Part shown: piece by piece, positions 16,388 to 24,668 of the stretch
How positions within the stretch are numbered: position 1 is the first letter of the stretch
Layout of the letters: every line of letters begins with the position of its first letter
Position numbers and translations under genes: made by a program
Notes under the pieces: model-generated
Databases searched by the model: none
The model's input: the letters and a program-made list of their open reading frames with translations, nothing else
Told to the model about the DNA's origin: nothing
Assembly: GCA_964623265.1 (NCBI GenBank)
Contig: CAZUTK010000004.1
Location: 12,188 to 76,187 of the forward strand
Origin: CAZUTK01 sp964623265
GTDB taxonomy: Bacteria; Electryoneota; B3-LCP
Length of the DNA stretch: 64,000 nucleotides
Direction: 5' to 3'

Positions 16388-17370
16388 GCGTCGATCTCAA
16401 ATTCATCGGAAACCCGATCCCGCGTACCCAGATGAAGCTCGATCCGTTTCAGGCGAATGACGGCATCTTCAATCAAGCGACGGTTCGCAGAGATCAGATC
16501 CGCGACCAATCCGATCATCAGCAGCAAGAAACCGATGAATAAGAAGACCGCCATCACGATCAAAGACTGCACATGTCCGGTCGCACCGGTGATGGCGAAG
16601 TAGAAATACAGGAAACGGACGCCCAGCAGGAGTCCAAGCGAAAAAATGAACATACCCAGATAAAAAAAGACCCGCAGCGGCTCATAGGTGAGGAAGATTC
16701 GCAGAATCGTCGCCAGGGAGCGCTTCAGGTAAATCGGAGTGCTGCGAAACAAGCGCGATTCGCGCATCTTCTCGTTGCGCTCAATGGCGACGGTATCAAT
16801 CGCGATGTTCTTCTTGCCGGCTTGGATGATGGTTTCGAGCGTGTAGGTGAAGAGCGAAATGACGTTGAGTTGCAGGGCGGCGCGGCGATTATAGGCGCGA
16901 AATCCCGAGGTCACATCCGAAATGGAAGTGTTGCTGATCGACTGAACAAGCCTTGAACCGAGTCGCTGCAGGATCTTCTTAAGACGGGAAAATTCGGAGA
17001 TCTCGCGGATCTTGCGAACGCCGACCACCATATCGGCTTTGCCGTTCAAAATGGGAGCGATCAGACGGGGGATCTCCCTTCCGGGATATTGGTTGTCGGC
17101 GTCGGTGTTGACGATGATATCGGCACCCATAGAAAGCGCAACATCTAGACCGGTCTTGAACGCCGTCGCTAGACCCTGCCGATGTCGGAAGCGGATGATG
17201 CGGTCCGCGCCGGCGCGCTTCGCGACGTCGAAGGTATCATCCTTGCTCCCATCGTCTATCACCAGCACCTCGACGGAATCCACGCCGGGGATCTGTCTCG
17301 GGATGTCCGCAATCGTGCGGGCGATCTGATCTGCTTCGTTCAAGCAAGGGATTTGAACGACGACTTTCAT
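16384..17370 (-). CDS. Glycosyltransferase family 2 with C-terminal membrane helices (DPM/DPG-like)
   Basis: This is a 328-residue GT2 enzyme. VVVQIPCLNEADQIARTI, VLVIDDGSKDDTFD and the metal-binding NTDADNQY (DxD-like) are in the N-terminal ~120 residues. Two hydrophobic helices lie at about 230-305, followed by a short cytoplasmic tail. The architecture is that of dolichyl/undecaprenyl-phosphate sugar synthases. It may make a polyprenyl-phosphate sugar used by the GT39-like enzyme of this locus, which is inference. It lies 6 bp downstream of the repeat protein. Confidence 0.8.
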   Translation of the reverse strand: MKVVVQIPCLNEADQIARTIADIPRQIPGVDSVEVLVIDDGSKDDTFDVAKRAGADRIIRFRHRQGLATAFKTGLDVALSMGADIIVNTDADNQYPGREIPRLIAPILNGKADMVVGVRKIREISEFSRLKKILQRLGSRLVQSISNTSISDVTSGFRAYNRRAALQLNVISLFTYTLETIIQAGKKNIAIDTVAIERNEKMRESRLFRSTPIYLKRSLATILRIFLTYEPLRVFFYLGMFIFSLGLLLGVRFLYFYFAITGATGHVQSLIVMAVFLFIGFLLLMIGLVADLISANRRLIEDAVIRLKRIELHLGTRDRVSDEFEIDA

Positions 17371-17376
17371 GCAGAC

Positions 17377-20300
17377 TCAATTCCTTAATTCCGCAGTTCC
17401 CTGCGCGGCATTCCCCGAGAAATCAGCAAGCCAGCGCAATCCGGAAGGTTTTTGCGGCGGCGTGGAATCTTCAATGATCACGACGCTCTGAGGCGTCCCG
17501 GTTTTACCGTTCGCATAACGAATCCGCAGAGAAAGCTGATTCTGCGCATTCGGAACCAGTCGAAACTCAAATTCTTCCAGCCCGGGGACATCCGTCCAAT
17601 CCGCATATTCCCCGCCCAGAGCCTGGAAAGAAGCGAAATGATTCGGTATCACCAGATTGGCGACGTGCAGCAGGAAGATCTCCGCGTGCACGGTTTGATC
17701 CGGTTCAGCGATCTGCCAGATTTCGAGCGCATCACCGCCTGGCAGAATCGGTCCCGCATACCGATCGGTGAATTCGATTACGAGGGTATCCGCATCCGCG
17801 CGGCCCAGGGAATCCTTGACACTGACGCTGATATTGCGGATTCCCAGCCACAACGGTCCCGGGGTTGCGACGTTCAGAAAACCGTCTAAAACATAGACCA
17901 ACAGCTCCGGCTCGCCGCCTCCCAGCGGATCCCAGCATTTGGCGTTGAAGTCCAACTCCTCGAAGGGGATCTGCCCGCATTTTACGTATTCGCGCAGACT
18001 TAAGGGATCAGGAGCCGTGCCGACCAACACCTCAATATCCGGAAGGCCGGCGATCTTAGGCCCGCCCTGCCCAGGCGCAGCCATCAATGAGAAGACGATA
18101 TCCTGGAACGCTTCGGATCCGCCGGTGTCCGTCAGCTTCAACTGCGCCGAGTCCACCCCATACTGATCGGGAATCGGCGTCAAGGTAAGAATCTTAGTGA
18201 TGGAGTCTATTTCAGCGTGGAATAGCTGAGTGTCCAGTTTGACGATCTCCCATTGCAACAACGCGGGCGGATCCTCCATATCATGCCCGTGATTCAGGAG
18301 AGAAATCATCAACGGATCATAGGTCGTGAGGTATTGATCCGGAACCAGCGGCTCTATCCAGGGCGGATCATTAACCGGTTCGACGGTCACGACTACATTC
18401 TGCGAAGCTGTCAGATTTCCGCTGTCCCGCAGAGTCAAGAGAATCGTATCCGCGCCCGATGTTTCCGGCGGCGGCACGATGTGCATTTCATCCGTGGCTG
18501 GATCAATGGTGATGCTCAAAAGCTGCGGGTTTACCTGGGACACAGACCAGATCAACGCAGCTCCGCTGTCTTCGACATCGTGTTCGTAGGGCGTGAGATC
18601 CAGCGTGAAGAATTCATCTTCGGGAATCGTAATATCGGCGATGACGGGTTGGATAAAGGGCGGATCATTCACAGAAACAACCGTTAACTGGATCTCGGTG
18701 CTGTCCGTTCCGCCGAAGCCGTCGGAGAGGATCAAGGTGAAAGCGTCCGCACCGAATTGATTCGGAACCGGCGTGATGGTCATCAGATCCGTCGCGGGCT
18801 GTATCGTGACCGATGCCAAGGCCGGATTTAAGCCCTGCGCAGCCCAGGTCAACTGAAACGACCCTTGTTCCTGATCGTGTTCATACGGGGTCAAGTCAAA
18901 AGTCAACACTTCGTCTTCCAATGTGGTGAGATCCGGCACGGGAGGATCAATCCATGGGGGAGTATTCACAAAGTTGACCGTCAAAAAGACCGCCTGAGAA
19001 TCCAATCCCCCCTGCCCGTCCGACAGCCTCAGCATAAATTCATCCGATCCGTTCTGACCTGAAACCGGGGTGATTGTCATCAGATCCGTAGCGGGGTTGA
19101 TGGAAATCGAAGCCAATCCGGGATCCAGACCGGAAGCCGCCCAGATCAGCTGCGCCCCGGATTGTTCAATATCTTGTTCGTGGGGCGTCAGAGAATAGGT
19201 GATGGCTTGATTCGAAGTCGTATTGAAATCCGCAATGGGAGGATCAATCCAGGGAGGGTCGTTCACCGGGGTCACTGTCAAAGTCACTTGAGCGCTGTCG
19301 GTACCGCCGGCGCCGTCGGATAAAATTAGGATAAAATCATCCGAACCGAATTGATCGGGTACAGGTGTGATGGTCAGGACATCGGTCGCGGGGTGAATGG
19401 AAATCGCAGCCAACGCCGGATCCAAACCCAGCGCCGACCAAGTCAATTCGGCGGCGTTCTGCTCATTATCGTGCTCATAGGAAGTCAGGTCGAAGGTGAA
19501 AAGTTGATCTTCCAGCGTGGTGAAATTCGGAATGATCGGATCAATCCAGGGTGGAGTATTCACAAAGGTAACTGTTAACAATACCGCTTGAGAATCCACC
19601 CCCCCCTGACCATCGGAGAGCTGGAGGGTGAATTCATCGGAACCGCTGTTGCTTGCGACGGGCGTGATCGTCAATAAGTCTGTCACAGGGTTGATGGAGA
19701 TCGAAGCCAATCCGGGATCCAGACCGGAAGCCGTCCAGATCAGCTGCGTCCCGGATTGTTCGACATCATGCTCATGAGGAGTCAGCACATAGCTGAGCGG
19801 CTGGTTGGATTGAGCGTTGAAGTCCGCCACATCAGGTTCGATCCAGGGAGGATCATTCACAGGGTTTACGATCAGATTGACATTCTGGGAAGCGAAACCG
19901 CCCTGTCCATCCGAAAGAGTCAGCGTGAAAACATCGCTCCCGTTTTGATCCGGCAGCGGCGTGATCGTCAGGAGATCCGTCTCGGTGTCAATCTGAGCCG
20001 TCGCCAGCTGCGGATTCAAGCCACTTACGCTCCAGGTCAATTCCGCGTTCGTCTGCTCTTGATCGTGTTCGTGAGGGGTCAGTGAGTAGCTCAGGCTCTG
20101 ATCTTCATCCGTGATGAAATCGAGAATGATCGGCGATATCCAGGGGGGTGTGCTTCCACTGGAAAACTCGAACCTCCCGATATCCGGCGCTTGACCGTTG
20201 AAGGGGAAACCGACGTCCAGGCCGGCGTCTATGGCGGGGCTGCCCAGAGCCAGCGTGAAGTTGGAATCCGGCAGAGAGACGAAGGACGGACTGGCGTAGA

Positions 20301-21552
20301 TGCTGCCGATTTCTTGATTGGGAAAAGCCGCCTGAATCTGACTCAGCGTATTGTACGTCTGCCCGGGGAAATTATACAGCTTGAAGGGTCGGTTATAGGG
20401 CGACTGCGCCGTGGAATTGGGGCACCAGTAGAGGTTGTTGCTCCAGATCTGAGCGGTGTAGCGGGTATAGGTCTCCGCAATGATGGCGAAGTGATGTTCC
20501 GGTTGGGAAACGTAATTGGCGATGATGTTATTTCTGAACTCGTTGCCCGTCCCTCCAGTCCCCCAGAAGATCAACGCCGCCGCATAGGGGGAACCCGGTA
20601 CGGTCGTATAGTAGTGATCCTTGATGATGGTGTTGTTGTAGATGCGATTGTTGGAACCGCGCACTTCCAGTTCCCATCTTCCGGAAGATTTAATCACATT
20701 GAACGCGACCAGATTCCCTGAAGCCTGATTCGCCAGCGCCAGCCCCTTGTCCCCCCATTCTTCGCTTTCCGTATCCCGCGTGCCGTTCAGGCTGAAGTAG
20801 TTGTAGCGGATGTAGCTGTTGTCGCCCCACCAGTCCATGCCGGATTCGAAGTTGTCAATGATGAGATTCGAATCAATGACGGAGCTGTCCGCCACCCATT
20901 CCGTCGCAGATCCGTGCGAGATTCCTTTCGCCCAATTGTGCGCGATGAGATTGCGGCGCAGCCAAACTTTTCCCGTGGATCCGTACATCACGATGCCGGA
21001 ACCTTCGATCCCGGAAGGCTGACCGCCGCTCTCCCCATTCCATTCGATCACGCAGTCTTCGACGGTTACACCGCCGAAATTCGGACTGCCAAGCTGGATG
21101 CCGTCTTCACGGTGGTGCGAAATGACGCAGTTCTGGACGGTCAGGCATCCTATAGCATGGGTTCCGGTGACATAGATGCCGTTATCATCCGAATTCAAAA
21201 GCTGCAACCCTCGGATCGTCCAATAATCCCGCCCCGTGTTGAAGCGAAAGCGGCCTGGATTCATCGTGACGACTTCATCGCGATAGTTCATAATCACGAT
21301 GTGATCAGCAGCAGTTCCGTTGACAGAAGGAGTTACAATTTCCGGGTAATTCCCGGCGCGAACGAAAATTGTATCGCCTGCTGCGATGCCGCTCGTGCCT
21401 CCTGTGGCGTAAGCGATCGTCCGCCAGGGCTGTGTGATGGTTCCTGGATTGTTGTTATTGCCGTTTAATGCCACGTAATATTGACGGGCTTGCAGTCCCT
21501 GCGTGCAAATCAACGCGATACTGCATAGTAAGAGGGGAAGTTTCTTCCGCAT
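17377..21552 (-). CDS. Large secreted right-handed beta-helix protein with seven 99-residue tandem repeats
   Basis: This is a 1391-residue exported protein. The ATG at 21552 has GGAG 6 nt upstream and opens a clear signal peptide; the longer frame to 21597 is not supported. Residues ~22-450 show the pattern of a right-handed parallel beta-helix (TIFVRAGNYPEIV, many N-I-I/N-L-I turns), as in polysaccharide lyases and epimerases. Residues ~469-1161 are seven exact-length repeats starting PPWI.P and ending VND or VNT, cadherin/Ig-like in spacing. The final ~230 residues have no recognised fold, and there is no sorting tail. It lies between algD and the GT2 gene, so a polymer-binding or polymer-modifying role is likely (inference). 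Confidence 0.8.
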   Translation of the reverse strand: MRKKLPLLLCSIALICTQGLQARQYYVALNGNNNNPGTITQPWRTIAYATGGTSGIAAGDTIFVRAGNYPEIVTPSVNGTAADHIVIMNYRDEVVTMNPGRFRFNTGRDYWTIRGLQLLNSDDNGIYVTGTHAIGCLTVQNCVISHHREDGIQLGSPNFGGVTVEDCVIEWNGESGGQPSGIEGSGIVMYGSTGKVWLRRNLIAHNWAKGISHGSATEWVADSSVIDSNLIIDNFESGMDWWGDNSYIRYNYFSLNGTRDTESEEWGDKGLALANQASGNLVAFNVIKSSGRWELEVRGSNNRIYNNTIIKDHYYTTVPGSPYAAALIFWGTGGTGNEFRNNIIANYVSQPEHHFAIIAETYTRYTAQIWSNNLYWCPNSTAQSPYNRPFKLYNFPGQTYNTLSQIQAAFPNQEIGSIYASPSFVSLPDSNFTLALGSPAIDAGLDVGFPFNGQAPDIGRFEFSSGSTPPWISPIILDFITDEDQSLSYSLTPHEHDQEQTNAELTWSVSGLNPQLATAQIDTETDLLTITPLPDQNGSDVFTLTLSDGQGGFASQNVNLIVNPVNDPPWIEPDVADFNAQSNQPLSYVLTPHEHDVEQSGTQLIWTASGLDPGLASISINPVTDLLTITPVASNSGSDEFTLQLSDGQGGVDSQAVLLTVTFVNTPPWIDPIIPNFTTLEDQLFTFDLTSYEHDNEQNAAELTWSALGLDPALAAISIHPATDVLTITPVPDQFGSDDFILILSDGAGGTDSAQVTLTVTPVNDPPWIDPPIADFNTTSNQAITYSLTPHEQDIEQSGAQLIWAASGLDPGLASISINPATDLMTITPVSGQNGSDEFMLRLSDGQGGLDSQAVFLTVNFVNTPPWIDPPVPDLTTLEDEVLTFDLTPYEHDQEQGSFQLTWAAQGLNPALASVTIQPATDLMTITPVPNQFGADAFTLILSDGFGGTDSTEIQLTVVSVNDPPFIQPVIADITIPEDEFFTLDLTPYEHDVEDSGAALIWSVSQVNPQLLSITIDPATDEMHIVPPPETSGADTILLTLRDSGNLTASQNVVVTVEPVNDPPWIEPLVPDQYLTTYDPLMISLLNHGHDMEDPPALLQWEIVKLDTQLFHAEIDSITKILTLTPIPDQYGVDSAQLKLTDTGGSEAFQDIVFSLMAAPGQGGPKIAGLPDIEVLVGTAPDPLSLREYVKCGQIPFEELDFNAKCWDPLGGGEPELLVYVLDGFLNVATPGPLWLGIRNISVSVKDSLGRADADTLVIEFTDRYAGPILPGGDALEIWQIAEPDQTVHAEIFLLHVANLVIPNHFASFQALGGEYADWTDVPGLEEFEFRLVPNAQNQLSLRIRYANGKTGTPQSVVIIEDSTPPQKPSGLRWLADFSGNAAQGTAELRN
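18070..20148 (-). repeat. Seven tandem 297-bp coding repeats
   Basis: Seven direct repeats of exactly 297 bp (99 codons) lie inside the beta-helix gene. Each starts with a PP(W/F)I codon block. By eye repeats 2 and 4 agree at about three quarters of residues and repeats 3 and 5 at about two thirds, more than adjacent repeats do. This indicates duplication of a two-repeat unit. Repeats 6 and 7 are the most diverged. Confidence 0.9.
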
Positions 21553-21650
21553 TGTTGACTCCGGTTTTGTTACACATCCGTCCGAACACTCGCACATGCT
21601 GGCTTATAAAAACCGGAACGGAAACTGAAGAAACAGCCGGCGGACGAAGC

Positions 21651-22952
21651 TCACCAGCCGATTCCGGTCAATTCCACGTCTTGGATTTTCTCCTTGGATT
21701 TTTCCAGTTCAATGATCACTTTACCGGTCAAATCATGGGATGCCAGGTCAGATTGCCGATGGCCTACCACCAACACATCCGCAAAAGCGATCAACTCGCT
21801 CAATGTCGGTGCCATCAGCTTTTCGATATGAGGGATCTCCTTTTCAATATACTGACGATTCGCGCCGAAGAGTCGGGAAATCTGCACGTTCGGATCGTAA
21901 ATGCGGATTGGAAAACCACGACCGATCAGATGTTCCACCAGCAGCACGAGCGGGCTCTCGCGCAGATCGTCCGTTCCGGCTTTGAACGCCAGACCCACAA
22001 CGCCGATTTTCCGCCGCCCGCCCCGCATGATCAGCTTCAAAGCCTGTTCCAAATGCGCCTGATTGCTGGGCAATAGAGAACGTAAGAGAGGCACTTCTAC
22101 ATCGGCGGATCGCGCATAATAATTCAGCGCTCTCACATCCTTGGGCAAGCAAGACCCTCCGAACGCGAACCCGGGCTTCAGATACGCTTTGGATATATTC
22201 AGTTTATCATCCCGGGAGAAGATATCCATCAGCAGATGGGAATCCACGCCGAGCGCTTTGCATAAGCGGCCCATCTCATTTGCGAAGCAGATTTTCACGG
22301 CGTGAAACGAATTGGAGGCGTATTTGATCATCTCCGCCACTTCGATGGGAACCCGGAACAGCGGAGCCTCAATTCCGCGATACAATTCCACCAGCAGGTC
22401 TCCATCTTGATCCTCATCGCAGCCCACGATGGTATACGGCGGTTGATGGAAATCCCGCACGGACGAACCTTCTCGCAGGAATTCCGGATTGATGCAGACG
22501 GTGAAATCCCGTCCCGCTTTTTTACCGGACGCTGCCTCCAGCGTCGGGATCACGACTCCGCGCACCGATCCCGGCAGCATGGTGGATCGCACGACCACAG
22601 TATGCGCCCCCTCCTTCCGCTGGATCGCTTCCGCGATGGAACGGCAGCACGCTTCGACATACTGCAGATTCAAGCTGCCGTTATCCTGCGACGGCGTGCC
22701 GACGCAGATTAAGCTGATTTCGGTGGACATCACGGCGTCTTGCGTATCCGCTGTGGCGGTCAGAGCGCCGGATTTCACGGCTTCGCGGACGATGTCGCCG
22801 ATCTCTTCTTCGACGATAGTGGACTGGCCTGCGTTGATCAGGTCCACCTTCAAAGGGTTGACATCAACGCCAACGACCCGATGTCCCAATCGGGCGAGGC
22901 AAGCCGCGGAGACGCAACCCACATATCCCAAGCCGAATATTGAAACGTTCAT
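21651..22952 (-). CDS. algD: GDP-mannose 6-dehydrogenase-like nucleotide-sugar dehydrogenase
   Basis: This 433-residue enzyme would oxidise GDP-mannose to GDP-mannuronate with two NAD+. It starts with the Rossmann motif FGLGYVGCVSAACLARLGH. The catalytic Cys268 sits in FAFGGSCLPKDVRAL, the same number and context as in AlgD of Pseudomonas, and the total length is close to AlgD (436). Lys210, in the EMIKYASNSFHA segment, fits the family. Good SD: AGAGGAAA before ATG. UDP-glucose or UDP-ManNAc dehydrogenase is the alternative, but the GGSCLPKDVRAL context favours GDP-mannose. It supplies the uronic acid for the polymer. Confidence 0.8.
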   Translation of the reverse strand: MNVSIFGLGYVGCVSAACLARLGHRVVGVDVNPLKVDLINAGQSTIVEEEIGDIVREAVKSGALTATADTQDAVMSTEISLICVGTPSQDNGSLNLQYVEACCRSIAEAIQRKEGAHTVVVRSTMLPGSVRGVVIPTLEAASGKKAGRDFTVCINPEFLREGSSVRDFHQPPYTIVGCDEDQDGDLLVELYRGIEAPLFRVPIEVAEMIKYASNSFHAVKICFANEMGRLCKALGVDSHLLMDIFSRDDKLNISKAYLKPGFAFGGSCLPKDVRALNYYARSADVEVPLLRSLLPSNQAHLEQALKLIMRGGRRKIGVVGLAFKAGTDDLRESPLVLLVEHLIGRGFPIRIYDPNVQISRLFGANRQYIEKEIPHIEKLMAPTLSELIAFADVLVVGHRQSDLASHDLTGKVIIELEKSKEKIQDVELTGIGW

Positions 22953-22962
22953 TTTCCTCTCG

Positions 22963-23958
22963 TTAATATAATGAAAGACCCTCCGCGATGAAAGTGTTAA
23001 TTCGGTTAATATGATGATCCCAGATCTCTTTTTTCTCGGTGCGCAATTTTTGTATCTCCATCCTGTAAAATTCCAAGTTCCCGAAGAGTTCCTGAACGCA
23101 TTTTACAATTGATGCCGGAGAATTGTCCGTAAACAACGCCCCCCGGTAAAAATTTTCACGAAGAATCCGCCAATCGGATGTGATGATGGGGACGCCCCAG
23201 GACATCGCTTCATAAGCGCCGCGCTGCATTACTTGATCCTTTTTCACCAATATCACTGCGCCATCCATCGCCTGTACCAGTCCCACATACTTCGGCCTCG
23301 GCTGGAAATCGGTGAAGGTGACGTTCGCAGGCGCATTTTCGACGAGTTCCGCGGGCGCATACTTCAACGCTCCTGTGACAAAGAAGACGATTTCCGGCAG
23401 TTGTCGCGCGGCTTCGAGTATCTGCGCCGTGGGTTCATCTTCGGCAAACGTTCCGATCACCACCAGGCAGGGCTGCTTCGGTCTGGGAAAAGGTTCAACG
23501 GGCTCATCTCCCACCGTCAGCGCTCCCAGAATCTCAACCTTCGCGCCCCAGGATGAGACCAGCTGCCGATGCTCCTCATTGGTTACAATGGAAAACAGAG
23601 AATGACGATAAGCATATTTCATAACCGGCAGCGCCCATTTCCAGCGCGCTTTGTTGAAGAGACCGGAATGCGAGTCAATCACATAATGGACTTTTAAAAA
23701 ACGGGAGAGCAGAAAGAGCGTCAACGGCAGAAAGATGGGTTGATTCATCACGAAAACCAACCGCGGTCTGCGCCTTAATACCAGAAAACAGGTGTGAAGG
23801 GTCATGACCAGATAGCGCAGAAGGGCTTTGAAGAGATTGTGCTTATCGGCGAGATAGCGAAAATAGATCGCCTGCGCGTGGAAGTTCTCCGCCAGAGTCT
23901 GGCTGCGGCTGGAAAAAGGCAGCCAGGTGAGGAATATGCGTTCAGGACGCTGCTTCAT
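22963..23958 (-). CDS. Glycosyltransferase (GT4-like GT-B)
   Basis: This is a 331-residue GT-B-type enzyme. The N-terminal half contains the hydrophobic LLRYLVMTLHTCFLVLRRRP and FVMNQPIFLPLTLFLL. The C-terminal half has LVVIGTFAEDEPTAQILEAA and QRGAYEAMSWGVPIITSDW (donor-site ExMSxGxP motif). The ATG at 23958 overlaps the methyltransferase stop (ATGA), which decides the start against the longer frame to 24024. It is similar to family 4 enzymes acting on polyprenyl-linked oligosaccharides; its specificity is unknown. Confidence 0.7.
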   Translation of the reverse strand: MKQRPERIFLTWLPFSSRSQTLAENFHAQAIYFRYLADKHNLFKALLRYLVMTLHTCFLVLRRRPRLVFVMNQPIFLPLTLFLLSRFLKVHYVIDSHSGLFNKARWKWALPVMKYAYRHSLFSIVTNEEHRQLVSSWGAKVEILGALTVGDEPVEPFPRPKQPCLVVIGTFAEDEPTAQILEAARQLPEIVFFVTGALKYAPAELVENAPANVTFTDFQPRPKYVGLVQAMDGAVILVKKDQVMQRGAYEAMSWGVPIITSDWRILRENFYRGALFTDNSPASIVKCVQELFGNLEFYRMEIQKLRTEKKEIWDHHINRINTFIAEGLSLY

Positions 23959-24668
23959 TTCGCTCTGGCGTTGAACGCCAACTTGTATCCGTTCTTTTGA
24001 TTCCGTGAAAATCGTTCGCTCCAAAGACTTAGGGGATAGCTGATAGGATAAGCGAAATAGGCAAATTTAGGATGCCGCAGGGCGAAGCGATAGAGATTCG
24101 CCGACAACGGGGATCTAAGCAGGTAGGTCCACGCTTGCAGTTCGAAGCCGGCATCGGTTAATTTTTGCCGCAGGATTTCCACCGTGTAATGGTGCACGAC
24201 CGAGAACTTCTTCGCGTGCGCTTCGATCTCTTTTTGCGGCATCCCCGGATAAGAGAAAGAATCCACCGTCATCGCCATCCCGCCCCCCGATCTTAAAACT
24301 CTATGCAGTTCTCTCAACGACTTCACATCATCTTCGAAATGCTCGAGCACGCAGATTCCGACGACGCGGTCGAAGGACTGATCGCGAAAGGGGAGAACGT
24401 GCGCATCGCAGCGCACCGCGCCCAGCATCCCCGGCGCTAAGCGCCGCGCCTGCAACAAGCGGTGATTGTTGTAGTCGAATCCTACCACTTCTTTCGCTCG
24501 CGGAATCATTTTCGCCGTCCAGTATCCATCCCCACAGGCGACGTCCAATAGCCGCTCTCCACCGCGCAAATCCAGATATTTCATCAAAAGATTGAATTCG
24601 AGACGCCGAGATACGTTCAACCCGTTTAAGGGGATATGCCACGTTCTATGAAAAAGACTTAATTCCAT
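23955..24668 (-). CDS. SAM-dependent methyltransferase (Methyltransf_11 type)
   Basis: This 237-residue class I methyltransferase has motif I LLDVACGDGYWTAKM (~38-52), acidic loop VVGFDYNNH, motif IV-like FDRVVGICVLEHF (~100) and LHRVLRSGGGMAMTV. All canonical SAM-binding elements are present. The C-terminal ~80 residues carry two weakly hydrophobic stretches (FRHPKFAYFAYPISY), perhaps for membrane association. It overlaps the heparinase-like gene by 10 bp. It probably O-methylates a sugar of the growing polymer or its lipid carrier intermediate. Confidence 0.75.
   Translation of the reverse strand: MELSLFHRTWHIPLNGLNVSRRLEFNLLMKYLDLRGGERLLDVACGDGYWTAKMIPRAKEVVGFDYNNHRLLQARRLAPGMLGAVRCDAHVLPFRDQSFDRVVGICVLEHFEDDVKSLRELHRVLRSGGGMAMTVDSFSYPGMPQKEIEAHAKKFSVVHHYTVEILRQKLTDAGFELQAWTYLLRSPLSANLYRFALRHPKFAYFAYPISYPLSLWSERFSRNQKNGYKLAFNARAK

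Noticed and set aside
18070..20148. CRISPR-like array, because of regular repeats
   Set aside because: Repeats are 297 bp, coding and in frame, with no short repeat/spacer structure.
17377..21552. Mannuronan C5-epimerase (AlgG/AlgE type)
   Set aside because: The beta-helix fold fits, but no DPH-like catalytic motif was found; kept as a beta-helix protein of unknown activity.
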